A stretch of DNA of 9,359 nucleotides from Cellvibrionales bacterium UBA2511 (GCA_002341315.1 DDNV01000088.1:37458-46816); one strand, 5' to 3'. Shown: positions 1 through 7,311, numbered from the stretch's first letter. The notes: generated from the letters alone by a model not told the origin. Program-made: numbers and translations.

Positions 1-92
1 ATAAACCCGGCCACGAAGGCGATGGCAGTGAGCGGTAAGAAAATGGACAGCTCAGGCAACGCTTTGGCTACCTGCTGAATCGAAATCAGCAA
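1..92 (-). CDS. Possible N-terminal fragment of a membrane protein, cut by the window edge
   Basis: After an in-frame TAA at 104-102 the minus strand stays open to the window edge. It would encode about 30 residues, including a hydrophobic run that reads LSIFLPLTAIAFVAGF and could be a membrane helix. No ATG or GTG opens this frame. TTG at 92 or CTG at 89 are the only usable starts, and a GAGGG stretch sits just upstream at 98-94, rather close to both. It would be the next gene downstream of the HAMP protein, in the same reading frame but separated by two stops. The family is not recognisable from so short a piece, and it could be non-coding. Confidence 0.3.
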   Translation of the reverse strand, partial: MLISIQQVAKALPELSIFLPLTAIAFVAGF

Positions 93-128
93 GCCCTCGA
101 GTTATTGACACTGGTCGGGATGGTGGCA

Positions 129-623
129 TCAGGAGGTCTTGAATTGATCGAGCTCAGCCTTCAGCTCGGCAATCTTTTCCGGCACGACTGGTTCACTGGC
201 AGGCAGCTTTTCCAATTCTCCAACCAGGTGTTTCAGTCTTTGCAGACGCAATTGCAGAATATCAAAGCTCCGGTTAATCGCTTCCGCCTCGGGCTGAAAA
301 ACATCCCGCTTACGCAAACGAACCCTGGCAGTAAAATCGCCGCCTGACAGCGCTTCGGCCTGTCGAACCAGCACAAAGACAGGGCCGGCAATACGATTAC
401 TCGACACCAGACTGCCCCACCAGACACCGCCGATCAGCAGGACTTCCAAAGCCGCCACCAGCAGAATATTCCAGCCTCCGAGTAGCAGGCCCGGGGGGCC
501 GGCAAGCAGGGCATGGGTGATAATAGTCAGGTTGACCAACAGTACGGCAACGGCGGCGGCAAGCAGCGCATACTGGTACTGGAAGCGGCTGTTGATGACG
601 ACCGTTTTGCGGCGGTTATCCAT
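129..623 (-). CDS. Small two-helix membrane protein with a HAMP domain and no output domain
   Basis: The product is 164 residues from the chosen ATG at 623. That start reads MDNRRKTVV and has a GGATGGGG purine stretch 7 nt upstream, which suits a ribosome binding site better than the in-frame GTG at 650. Two hydrophobic segments lie at about residues 18-40 and 50-72. A HAMP-like region follows (NRIAGPVFVLVRQAEALSGG onward, about 73-130), including the typical membrane-proximal Gly-Pro. The tail is charged and probably coiled-coil. HAMP domains relay signals across the membrane in chemoreceptors and sensor kinases, but no methyl-accepting, kinase or cyclase domain is present. The short loop between the helices leaves little room for a periplasmic sensor. 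Homologues are often auto-annotated as chemotaxis proteins, which this protein alone does not support. It lies downstream of prfC beyond a likely terminator, so it may have its own promoter, though none is clear. The function is unknown. Confidence 0.85.
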   Translation of the reverse strand: MDNRRKTVVINSRFQYQYALLAAAVAVLLVNLTIITHALLAGPPGLLLGGWNILLVAALEVLLIGGVWWGSLVSSNRIAGPVFVLVRQAEALSGGDFTARVRLRKRDVFQPEAEAINRSFDILQLRLQRLKHLVGELEKLPASEPVVPEKIAELKAELDQFKTS

Positions 624-697
624 GGCATTTCCCCATCCTTTCGATGGCACCCAGACTATTACAACCGGTGATGGTGGGCAATGACTAAGGGTTGATC

Positions 698-731
698 AAA
701 AATGACGAGCGGGCACTCAGAAAAGTCCCGC
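698..731 (-). terminator. Likely rho-independent terminator after prfC
   Basis: On the minus strand GCGGGACT (731-724) pairs with AGT plus CCCGC (717-709), with one bulged G at 714 and a 6-nt loop. A run of five T follows at 702-698. The run begins about six bases after the stem, a little farther than in classic terminators, so termination may be partial and the HAMP gene may receive some read-through. Confidence 0.5.
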
Positions 732-743
732 CAGATCTCTCTG

Positions 744-2330
744 TCAGAGCTCCCGGGTTGCTCTGAAATCAATCTCGGGATAGCGCTCGACAGTCAGTGA
801 CAGATTGACCCGGGTGGACGCCAGATAGGTGAGGTGGCCACCGCCATCCACGGCAATGCCCTCCGGTACCTTTCGCTTCAGCTCGTCGATTTTTTTCTTG
901 TCGTCGGATTCAATCCAGCGAGCCGTATAAACATTGACCGGCTCATAGACCGCCTCCACCCCGTACTCGTCTTTGAGACGATAAGTCACCACATCGAACT
1001 GCAACTGGCCCACTGCGCCAACCACGATATCGTTGCTTTGTATCGGGAAAAACACCTGGGTACTGCCCTCTTCTGACAGTTGCTGCAGGCCTTTCTGGAG
1101 TTGCTTCATCTTCATCGGATCGCGCAGGCGGATACGCCGGAACAATTCCGGTGCAAAATGGGGGATACCGGTAAATTTAAGAGCTTCACCCGCAGTGAAG
1201 GTGTCACCGATCTGGATGGTGCCGTGATTGTGCAGACCGATAATATCCCCGGCCACCGCCTCCTCCACGGCAATTCGCTCGCCAGCCTTGAAGCCCACGG
1301 CATCGGCAATGCGGACGTCCTTGCCCAGACGCACATGGCGCATCTTCATGCCCTGGGTATATTTACCGGAACAGAGTCGCATGAAAGCAATCCGGTCCCG
1401 GTGCCTCGGGTCCATGTTCGCCTGGATCTTGAACACGAAACCGGAGAATTGCTGCTCATCGGCTTCCACCACACGCTCCACTGCACCCCGGGGTTGTGGC
1501 GGTGGCGCCCACTGCACGAAATGGTCCAGCATTTCCCGAACACCGAAGTTAGACAGGGCAGTACCAAAGAACACCGGCGTCATTTGTCCGGCCAGGAACA
1601 TCTCGAGATCGAACTGGTGGGTCGCACCGCGCACCAACTCGATTTGCTCGCGGATATCATCCACGTAATAACCCAGCAGTTCGGTGGCCTCATCGGAGTC
1701 GATTCCCACAATCTGAATGTCCTCCGGAATGGTGTGTCCCTGCCCCGGTCTGAACACGTGAATCGTGTCGGTATAGAGGTTATACACACCCTTGAAATCC
1801 GGCCCCATACCAATGGGCCAGTTGATCGGTGCACCGGTAATTTTCAGGACCGCTTCAATTTCATCCAGCAAATCGACAGGGTCGCGAATGTCGCGGTCCA
1901 TTTTGTTGACGAAAGAGATGATCGGCGTGTCCCGCAATCGGCAGACCTCCATCAACTTGATGGTGCGGGCTTCAACACCCTTGGCACCGTCAATCACCAT
2001 CAGTGCCGAATCCACCGCCGTCAGGGTGCGATAGGTATCCTCGGAGAAGTCTTCGTGGCCGGGGGTATCCAGCAGATTGACCATGGCATCCCGATAGGGA
2101 AACTGCATCACCGACGAGGTGACAGAAATCCCCCGCTCCTTCTCCATCTGCATCCAGTCGGAAGTCGCCTGGCGATCGCCTTTTTTACCTTTCACGGTAC
2201 CCGCCACCTGAATCAGGTTGCCGAATAAAAGTAGCTTCTCGGTGATGGTGGTTTTGCCGGCATCGGGGTGCGAGATAATAGCAAACGTGCGCCTCTTATT
2301 GATTTCACTGGATAAACTGCTAACACCCAT
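744..2330 (-). CDS. prfC: Peptide chain release factor 3 (RF3)
   Basis: The product has 528 residues, close to the 529 of E. coli RF3. RF3 is a ribosome-associated GTPase that removes RF1 and RF2 after peptide release and contributes to post-peptidyl-transfer quality control. The translational GTPase motifs are all visible: P-loop HPDAGKTT at residues 21-28, the switch region [12 protein letters not shown] from 66, DTPGHEDF at 88-95 and NKMD at 142-145. Conserved RF3 stretches follow in domains II and III, including [31 protein letters not shown] and [15 protein letters not shown]. The protein ends in RATREL where E. coli has HKTREH. The ATG at 2330 gives the usual short N-terminal extension before [16 protein letters not shown], with a CAGGA stretch about 11 nt upstream. 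Nothing appears truncated. A leftward promoter is proposed at 2394-2421. Confidence 0.98.
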   Translation of the reverse strand: MGVSSLSSEINKRRTFAIISHPDAGKTTITEKLLLFGNLIQVAGTVKGKKGDRQATSDWMQMEKERGISVTSSVMQFPYRDAMVNLLDTPGHEDFSEDTYRTLTAVDSALMVIDGAKGVEARTIKLMEVCRLRDTPIISFVNKMDRDIRDPVDLLDEIEAVLKITGAPINWPIGMGPDFKGVYNLYTDTIHVFRPGQGHTIPEDIQIVGIDSDEATELLGYYVDDIREQIELVRGATHQFDLEMFLAGQMTPVFFGTALSNFGVREMLDHFVQWAPPPQPRGAVERVVEADEQQFSGFVFKIQANMDPRHRDRIAFMRLCSGKYTQGMKMRHVRLGKDVRIADAVGFKAGERIAVEEAVAGDIIGLHNHGTIQIGDTFTAGEALKFTGIPHFAPELFRRIRLRDPMKMKQLQKGLQQLSEEGSTQVFFPIQSNDIVVGAVGQLQFDVVTYRLKDEYGVEAVYEPVNVYTARWIESDDKKKIDELKRKVPEGIAVDGGGHLTYLASTRVNLSLTVERYPEIDFRATREL

Positions 2331-2791
2331 ACTGCTTGATTCCTGCCTGTGACCGGTTAATTAAAGCGTTTTCTAAACCATAAAAAACCCCACATTGTAT
2401 CTGAATGCCCTTCTGCTACAAATGAAAGGGATGATAAATTGAGCAGCGGAATAACAGGATTTTCAAACTGACCAACCGTTACAGTTTTCAGACAATAACA
2501 GCAACACTTTGCACCCGGTATTCCCCGAGCAATTCAAAACACCGACAAAAGACATCAACTTTACTTACCAGAGGATCCTGATCTGCATCAAAAGTTTGTT
2601 AAACAACCACAACGAATAAGCCTGATGGCTACCTGCGCGCAAAAAAACGCCTCTTCGAACGATGAATCACTCGATTATTTCTGGTAAAGTCGCCCACCTT
2701 CCCGCCGGATCGCACGCGCCAGCGGCGTACCCTGGAAGAGCTTCTCACGACCCCAATCATTACTGCCACACATGCCGAGGTATTCCTGAAC
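2331..2791. other. Divergent intergenic region between prfC and nhaD
   Basis: These 461 bp separate divergently read prfC and nhaD. Besides the prfC promoter candidate, two inverted repeats stand out: AAACTG (2465-2470) with CAGTTT (2482-2487), and TTGTT-A-AACAA at 2596-2606. Either could be an operator, or chance in AT-rich DNA. From about 2690 the sequence becomes GC-rich, with CGCCG and CGGCG arms between about 2702 and 2726, up to a GAGG ribosome-binding stretch at 2777-2780. No convincing rightward promoter and no riboswitch that I can identify were seen. The short ORFs here do not look like genes. Confidence 0.6.
2394..2421 (-). promoter_or_regulatory. Candidate sigma-70 promoter of prfC
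   Basis: On the minus strand TTGTAG (2421-2416) is followed after 16 nt by TACAAT (2399-2394). The -10 box matches the consensus at five of six positions, the -35 box only at TTG. Transcription would begin near 2387, leaving a leader of about 57 nt before the prfC ATG. The position is sensible, but the match is moderate and no other signal confirms it. Confidence 0.35.
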
Positions 2792-4243
2792 ATGACACGG
2801 ACCACTTGCGTCAGATCACTGCTAATCAGCCTATTGCTTTTCTTTCTTCCCACCGCCGCCTTTGCGGCAGCGGGCCCTATCGACCTGACCAGCACAACAA
2901 CCGGTCTGGTGGCGCTGGTGGTTTTTACGCTGGCTTACATTCTGGTGATGGGTGAAGAAAAACTGCATTTGCGCAAGTCGAAACCCGTGCTGGTTGCCGC
3001 AGGCATTATCTGGGTACTGATCGGCACCAGCTATGTTGCCAACGGCATGCCAAATCAGGCCGAGGGTGCATTTCGTCATACCCTGCTGGAATTCAGTGAA
3101 CTGATGCTGTTCCTGCTGGTGGCGATGACCTATATCAATGCCCTGGAGGAGCGCCGCGTCTTTGATGCGCTGCGGGCCTGGTTGGTACGTAAAGGCTTCA
3201 GTTACAGGTCTCTGTTCTGGATAACCGGCGGCCTCGCTTTTGTCATTTCTCCGATTGCCGACAACCTCACAACGGCCCTGCTGATGTGTGCGGTGGTCAT
3301 GAAAGTCGCCGAGGGTCACGGCCGCTTCATCAATTTGTGCTGCATTAATATCGTGATTGCCGCCAACGCCGGCGGAGCCTTCAGCCCCTTTGGGGACATT
3401 ACCACCCTGATGGTCTGGCAGGCGGGCATTGTCAAATTCAATGAGTTCTTTACCCTGCTAATCCCATCCTTGGTGAATTACCTGATCCCCGCAATCATCA
3501 TGAGTTTTTTTGTGCAACAGCACAAACCCGACACCGTCTATGAAGCAGTGGAGATGAAGCGCGGCGCACGCCGTATTATCGTCCTGTTCCTCCTCACCAT
3601 AGCCTCTGCCGTGGCCTGTCACAGTTTGCTGCATTTGCCGCCGGTACTGGGCATGATGACCGGCCTGGGCTATCTACAATTTTTCGGTTATTTTCTGCGC
3701 CGTACACTGCCCAGGTCCCTGGAACGCAAGAGAGCAATAGCCCTGCAGAAAGGCGATGAGGAGGCACTCAATCGCCTCGGCGGCATCGTTCCGTTTGACG
3801 TATTCAACCGGGTCGCCCGTGCAGAGTGGGACACACTGCTGTTTTTCTATGGCGTCGTGGTCTGTGTCGGTGGGCTGGGCTATATGGGCTACCTGCATAT
3901 GCTATCCACGACGCTATATACAGACCTGGGCGCAACCTACGCAAACATCTTTCTCGGGTTGGCCTCCGCCGTTATCGATAACATTCCAGTGATGTTTGCC
4001 GTACTGACCATGGAGCCAGAAATGAGCCACGGCCACTGGCTGCTGATCACACTCACCGCCGGTGTCGGGGGCAGTGTTCTGTCGATTGGTTCGGCAGCTG
4101 GAGTGGCATTAATGGGCCAGGCTCGGGGCTACTACACGTTCATGGGTCACCTGAAATGGGCACCAGTGATTCTGCTCGGCTACTTTGCCAGCATTGCCAC
4201 CCACATGTGGCTGAACGCCGCGAGCTTTCATGTGATGGGATGA
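2792..4243 (+). CDS. nhaD: NhaD-type Na+/H+ antiporter
   Basis: The product is a 483-residue polytopic inner-membrane protein of the NhaD family (ion transporter superfamily), which exports Na+ or Li+ in exchange for protons, typically at alkaline pH. Family signatures are clear: SPIADNLTTALL from residue 153, AANAGGAFSPFGDITTLMVWQ from 190, VIDNIPVMFAVL from 394, and a glycine-rich GGSVLSIGSAAGVALMGQ near the C-terminus. Asp157, Asp202 and Asp396 lie in membrane segments and are likely ion-binding candidates by family analogy. The first 26 residues resemble a signal sequence ending in AFA/A, a feature also seen in other NhaD proteins. The ATG at 2792 follows GAGG at an 11-nt distance, slightly long. 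It sits upstream of the anion transporter block but is separated from it by 448 bp, so joint transcription is uncertain. The length fits the family. Confidence 0.95.
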   Translation: MTRTTCVRSLLISLLLFFLPTAAFAAAGPIDLTSTTTGLVALVVFTLAYILVMGEEKLHLRKSKPVLVAAGIIWVLIGTSYVANGMPNQAEGAFRHTLLEFSELMLFLLVAMTYINALEERRVFDALRAWLVRKGFSYRSLFWITGGLAFVISPIADNLTTALLMCAVVMKVAEGHGRFINLCCINIVIAANAGGAFSPFGDITTLMVWQAGIVKFNEFFTLLIPSLVNYLIPAIIMSFFVQQHKPDTVYEAVEMKRGARRIIVLFLLTIASAVACHSLLHLPPVLGMMTGLGYLQFFGYFLRRTLPRSLERKRAIALQKGDEEALNRLGGIVPFDVFNRVARAEWDTLLFFYGVVVCVGGLGYMGYLHMLSTTLYTDLGATYANIFLGLASAVIDNIPVMFAVLTMEPEMSHGHWLLITLTAGVGGSVLSIGSAAGVALMGQARGYYTFMGHLKWAPVILLGYFASIATHMWLNAASFHVMG

Positions 4244-4375
4244 CAAACCTGTCGGGGCTACGGTGGACAACTGCCTCTCTGGAATGGCGAATGATCCGCT
4301 TTCACGAGGAAATACTCCACCATGCCCCATACCCCAGGCAAAACCAGCTGATACTGCTAGCAGGCAACACCGACA

Positions 4376-4403
4376 TTGCCAATACCTGACAGAAAGCTAT
4401 AAT
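4376..4403 (+). promoter_or_regulatory. Candidate sigma-70 promoter with GC-rich discriminator
   Basis: TTGCCA (4376-4381), a 16-nt spacer and a perfect TATAAT (4398-4403) are followed by GCGCGCCC. A GC-rich discriminator of this type is typical of stringently controlled promoters in gammaproteobacteria. The start point would be near 4410. The palindrome CTGCTAGCAG lies 12 bp upstream of the -35 box and could bind a regulator. The only gene it can drive in this window is the SulP-Usp pair. Confidence 0.6.
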
Positions 4404-4431
4404 GCGCGCCCGCTTCGAACCAGGCCAGTCA

Positions 4432-4464
4432 ATGCGTTTTAATCAGATACCCACGCCACCCTGA
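4432..4464 (+). CDS. Possible leader peptide ending in Pro-Pro-stop
   Basis: A 10-codon ORF reads MRFNQIPTPP and then TGA. Its ATG would lie about 22 nt after the predicted transcription start. An AGG at 4422-4424 gives only a weak ribosome binding site. A proline pair immediately before a stop codon is known to slow ribosomes, and proline-rich leader peptides control some transport genes (for example mgtL). Chance occurrence is quite possible for so short an ORF. Confidence 0.2.
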   Translation: MRFNQIPTPP

Positions 4465-4559
4465 CAATACGCTTATCAGTCATCCAGACACGCTATACCC
4501 GGGGCGACATTAGCCCATTCCACTCAGAGAAATACGAGCACTGCGCTTTTCAGGCGGTT

Positions 4560-4576
4560 GGCGAACCACTATCGCC
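4560..4576 (+). repeat. Leader hairpin, GGCGA/TCGCC
   Basis: GGCGA (4560-4564) pairs with TCGCC (4572-4576) over a 7-nt loop. A rival pairing of GGTT with AACC overlaps the left arm, so the local fold is ambiguous. The T-rich stretch that follows is too weak to call a terminator. Confidence 0.35.
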
Positions 4577-4600
4577 CCTCTGTTTCTTGAAAACTTTCAT

Positions 4601-4637
4601 CCCGAAGAGTAGGTAGAGCCATTTTACCTCTCTCGGG
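4601..4637 (+). repeat. Major leader hairpin, 12-bp stem with two bulges
   Basis: The left arm at 4601-4614 pairs with ACCTCTCTCGGG at 4626-4637 along 12 base pairs, leaving single bulged A and T on the left side and an 11-nt loop. It is the most stable structure visible in the leader. It is followed by AAAAA rather than T, so it is not a rightward terminator. Its right-arm segment TCGGG (4633-4637) can also pair downstream with CCCGA at 4649-4653. Confidence 0.55.
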
Positions 4638-4641
4638 AAAA

Positions 4642-4675
4642 AGCTATCCCCGAAAAATAGCTACCCCAAAAAAGT
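4642..4675 (+). repeat. Tandem 17-nt imperfect repeat and hairpin before the SulP start
   Basis: Two adjacent units begin AGCTA, continue with CCCC and end in an A-run (4642-4658 and 4659-4675). Within them AGCTAT (4642-4647) and ATAGCT (4657-4662) form a 6-bp hairpin with a 9-nt loop. The element ends 3 nt before the ribosome binding site, so its folding could influence translation initiation. Confidence 0.45.
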
Positions 4676-4691
4676 ACCAGGAATTATTGTT

Positions 4692-6185
4692 ATGTTATTT
4701 CATTCCACCCACCAACAATGGCTGGGCAACATCCGCGCTGATGTACTGGCCGGGATTGTTGTTGCCCTGGCTCTGATTCCCGAAGCCATCGCGTTTTCCA
4801 TTATTGCCGGGGTTGATCCCAAGGTTGGCCTCTACGCCTCATTCTGTATCGCTGTGATCATTTCGATTGTCGGCGGTCGGCCCGGCATGATCTCAGCCGC
4901 CACCGGAGCCATGGCGCTGCTGATGGTGACACTGGTGAAGGAACACGGTCTGCAATATCTTTTGGCGGCGACGCTGTTGACCGGGGTGCTGCAAATTGCA
5001 GCCGGTTACCTGAAACTCGGCAACCTGATGAGTTTTGTCTCGCGTTCGGTAGTGACGGGGTTTGTGAATGCGCTGGCTATTTTGATTTTTATGGCGCAGT
5101 TGCCAGAGCTGACCAACGTCACCTGGCACGTTTATGCGATGACTGCTGCCGGTCTGGGTATTATCTACCTGTTCCCGCTGCTGCCGGTGATCGGCAAGAC
5201 GATCCCCTCACCCCTGATCTGCATAGTGGTGCTGACGGGCGTCGCCCTGCTGATTGGTCTGGATATCCGCACGGTGGGCGATATGGGTCAATTACCCGAT
5301 ACGCTGCCAGTCTTTCTCTGGCCAGAGGTACCACTCAATCTCGACACCCTGATGATTGTCCTGCCCTACTCTGTTTCATTGGCGGTGGTGGGCCTGCTGG
5401 AATCGATGATGACTGCCACCATTGTGGACGATCTCACTGATACCCCGAGTGACAAAAACCGCGAGTGTAAGGGCCAGGGCATCGCCAATATCGGTGCGGG
5501 CCTGCTGGGGGGCATGGCGGGCTGCGCAATGATTGGCCAGTCGGTAATCAATATAAAATCCGGTGGCCGCGGCCGTCTGTCCACACTCACTGCAGGGGCG
5601 CTTCTGATTATCATGGTGGTGTTTCTCGGCCCATGGCTGTCCCTTATTCCCATGGCGGCACTGGTAGCCGTGATGATTATGGTGTCTATCGGCACTTTCA
5701 GTTGGCAGTCAATTACCGACCTGAAGAAGCATCCGATCTCCACCAATATCGTGATGATGGCTACTGTCGTGGTAGTTGTGGCCACCCATAATCTCGCCTA
5801 TGGTGTGCTGGTCGGGGTTTTGCTGGCATCACTGTTTTTCGCCAACAAGGTCAGTCATTTTATGTATGTGACTTCGACACTGGATGATCAGGCCAACACT
5901 CGCACCTATCGGGTGGTGGGTCAGGTGTTTTTCAACTCGGCCGATAAATTCAATGCCTGTTTCGATTTCAGGGAAGCGCTGGACAAGGTCATCATTGATC
6001 TGAGCCGCGCCCATTTCTGGGATATTTCGGCAGTGTCCGCTCTGGACAAAGTGGTGATCAAATTCCGTCGCGATGGTGCCGATGTGCAGTTAATTGGTCT
6101 CAATGACGCTACATCCACCATCGTCGACCGCTTTGGTGTGTTTGACAAGCCGGAAGAAATCGACAAGGTACTCGGGGGACATTAA
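4692..6185 (+). CDS. SulP-family anion transporter with C-terminal STAS domain
   Basis: The product has 497 residues. The SulP (SLC26-type) membrane part occupies about residues 15-390 with many hydrophobic segments. Its start carries the family signature [25 protein letters not shown] (27-51) and [17 protein letters not shown] (61-77). A STAS domain follows at about 403-490. Its [10 protein letters not shown] segment places Ser446 where anti-sigma antagonists are phosphorylated, though regulation of this protein by phosphorylation is not shown. The family moves sulfate, bicarbonate, dicarboxylates or other anions. The overall look is closer to the Bacillus YbaR-like branch than to sulfate permeases, and bicarbonate with Na+ coupling is a guess based on nearby nhaD. 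The start has AGGA 9 nt upstream. The TAA overlaps the Usp ATG by one base. The substrate is unknown. Confidence 0.94.
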   Translation: MLFHSTHQQWLGNIRADVLAGIVVALALIPEAIAFSIIAGVDPKVGLYASFCIAVIISIVGGRPGMISAATGAMALLMVTLVKEHGLQYLLAATLLTGVLQIAAGYLKLGNLMSFVSRSVVTGFVNALAILIFMAQLPELTNVTWHVYAMTAAGLGIIYLFPLLPVIGKTIPSPLICIVVLTGVALLIGLDIRTVGDMGQLPDTLPVFLWPEVPLNLDTLMIVLPYSVSLAVVGLLESMMTATIVDDLTDTPSDKNRECKGQGIANIGAGLLGGMAGCAMIGQSVINIKSGGRGRLSTLTAGALLIIMVVFLGPWLSLIPMAALVAVMIMVSIGTFSWQSITDLKKHPISTNIVMMATVVVVVATHNLAYGVLVGVLLASLFFANKVSHFMYVTSTLDDQANTRTYRVVGQVFFNSADKFNACFDFREALDKVIIDLSRAHFWDISAVSALDKVVIKFRRDGADVQLIGLNDATSTIVDRFGVFDKPEEIDKVLGGH

Positions 6186-7057
6186 TGAATAACAATAATC
6201 ACAGACGGACCATTCTGGCCTGTATTGATGGCTCCACCTACCGGGAATCGGTCACGGATTACGCCAGTTGGGTGGCCCAAAAGCTCAGTGCACCGCTAAA
6301 GCTGCTGCACAATATTGAACACCGCGAGACCCCGCCGCTGATGGATCTCAGCGGCAGTATCGGCCTCGGCAGCCGGGAAGAATTGCTGGAAGAACTCACC
6401 AGCATGGAAGAACGCCGCAGCAAGATCTTGCTGGAGCAGGGCAAGCTGATGTTGCAAAGTGCCCACCAACGCGCAATATCGATGGGCAGCAGCACGCCGG
6501 AGACCCTGCAGCGCCACGGCAGCCTGGAAGAAACTCTGGTGGAAATGGAAGAAGAAATCCGGGTACTGGTGGTGGGCGTTCGCGGCGAGGAGCACGAACA
6601 TCAGGAAAAACAATTGGGTGCGCACCTAGAAAGTCTGATTCGTGCCATGCACCGTCCCGTACTGGTGGTTAACCGGCCGTTCGAGCAGCCACCACAGCGT
6701 ATCATGATTGCCTATGACGGCAACGAGGCCTCCCGCAAGGCACTGGATATGGTGAGCCTCAGCCCCCTTTACCGGGGACTGACCTGCCACATCGTACATG
6801 TCAGCGACTCAGCGGATATTCCCTCGGCACAACTGGAAGAAGCTGCAGCCACCTTGAAAAATGCCGGACTGGACGTGGTTTCCACCAGTTTGCATGGCAA
6901 TGTTCAGCCACAACTCGAACAATATTGCCGGAAAAACAACATCGAATTGATTGTCATGGGTGCCTTCGGCCAGAGCCGTATACGTGAACTGCTGTTTGGC
7001 AGTGTGACCCAGCGGATGCTGATCAATTCCAAAATTCCGCTGTTGTTGCTGCGTTGA
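6185..7057 (+). CDS. Tandem-domain universal stress protein (UspA family)
   Basis: The product is a 290-residue soluble protein with two Usp domains, about residues 8-158 and 165-290. The second domain holds a canonical ATP-binding motif, G259-x2-G262-x9-G272-S273, followed by VTQRML and a closing strand. The first domain has a degenerate version: Gly131 and Gly134 are followed by ten rather than nine residues, then Gly145-Ala146, so nucleotide binding there may be lost. Between the N-terminal ILACIDGS strand and that motif is a charged, probably helical insertion (about 62-115). The ATG overlaps the SulP stop (TAATG) and sits behind a GGGGGA stretch, which implies translational coupling and a shared role. 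Usp proteins next to SulP or other transporters are often taken to be regulators of transport. That is inference here. Confidence 0.93.
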   Translation: MNNNNHRRTILACIDGSTYRESVTDYASWVAQKLSAPLKLLHNIEHRETPPLMDLSGSIGLGSREELLEELTSMEERRSKILLEQGKLMLQSAHQRAISMGSSTPETLQRHGSLEETLVEMEEEIRVLVVGVRGEEHEHQEKQLGAHLESLIRAMHRPVLVVNRPFEQPPQRIMIAYDGNEASRKALDMVSLSPLYRGLTCHIVHVSDSADIPSAQLEEAAATLKNAGLDVVSTSLHGNVQPQLEQYCRKNNIELIVMGAFGQSRIRELLFGSVTQRMLINSKIPLLLLR

Positions 7058-7150
7058 TACGGCTAATAGGAATAATTCAGGTATATAGTCGAGCGCTATT
7101 GGAAGATAGCAATGTAAACCACCTACAAGGGAATAGAAGAAAAGCCCGAT

Positions 7151-7171
7151 ATTAGTCCCCTACTGACTAAT
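7151..7171. repeat. Inverted repeat after usp, 7-bp stem
   Basis: ATTAGTC (7151-7157) and GACTAAT (7165-7171) are exact complements around a 7-nt loop. No U-tract follows on either strand, so it is at best a transcript-end stabiliser or a rho-assisted end. Confidence 0.45.
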
Positions 7172-7248
7172 GCTACTCAACAGCAGGCACACTCGCAAAA
7201 AAACCAGCCACAATGTCTCCAAAAGCTGTGTGTTGTTGAATATGACTG

Positions 7249-7274
7249 CGAGTTCTCCCCGAAGGACGTACTCG
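7249..7274 (-). repeat. Symmetric hairpin with UUCG tetraloop in the 3' flank of the phosphatase gene
   Basis: Read on the minus strand, CGAGT (7274-7270) pairs with ACTCG (7253-7249). A 3x3 internal loop separates this from a short UCC/GGG stem closed by a C(UUCG)G tetraloop, which is unusually stable in RNA. No T-run follows. It lies 37 bp beyond the phosphatase stop codon and is a candidate mRNA 3'-end structure. Confidence 0.4.
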
Positions 7275-7311
7275 GCCTTAAACGATCAAAACCAATTCCT
7301 GAGCGACAATG

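Larger units (their letters stand above)
4244..4691 (+). other. Intergenic region and long leader upstream of the SulP gene
   Basis: This 448-bp gap holds no clear terminator for nhaD. In order it contains a perfect 10-bp palindrome CTGCTAGCAG (4354-4363), a strong-looking promoter (4376-4403), a 10-codon upstream ORF (4432-4464), and hairpins at 4560-4576, 4601-4637 and 4642-4662, ending at the SulP ribosome binding site AGGA (4679-4682). If the promoter is used, the leader is about 280 nt long, which suggests post-transcriptional control. It does not match any riboswitch class I can recognise by eye. Confidence 0.6.
7058..7311. other. Convergent intergenic region between usp and the phosphatase gene
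   Basis: This 254-bp spacer separates genes read toward each other. It contains no plausible ORF and no hairpin with a proper T-run on either strand. It does hold several inverted repeats: GCTAT/ATAGC near 7095-7111, ATTAGTC/GACTAAT at 7151-7171, ACTCGCA/TGCGAGT at 7191-7253 and a 26-nt symmetric hairpin at 7249-7274. These may act together as bidirectional 3'-end structures. Confidence 0.55.

Noticed and set aside
1080..2228. Long plus-strand ORF of 382 codons
   Set aside because: It lies entirely antisense to prfC, which is unmistakable. Its product is His/Arg-rich with no recognisable motifs, as expected from a shadow frame of a GC-rich conserved gene.
2400..2430. CCCTT/AAGGG hairpin near the prfC promoter
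   Set aside because: Five pairs across a 13-nt loop inside a promoter candidate is weak and has no supporting feature.
2831..3319. Minus-strand ORF of 162 codons inside nhaD
   Set aside because: It is antisense to well-conserved NhaD membrane segments and its product is Gln/His-rich without domain features.
4156..4389. Plus-strand ORF overlapping the nhaD end and entering the spacer
   Set aside because: Most of it overlaps nhaD in another frame. The remainder has no domain, no good ribosome binding site and no gene-like composition.
4408..4428. TTCGAACC resembling a tRNA T-loop on the minus strand
   Set aside because: The flanks do not form a proper 5-bp T-stem and no anticodon arm or acceptor stem can be built.
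5366..5785. Minus-strand ORF of 139 codons inside the SulP gene
   Set aside because: It is antisense to a clear transporter. The Ile/Thr-rich product mirrors codons of the membrane helices.
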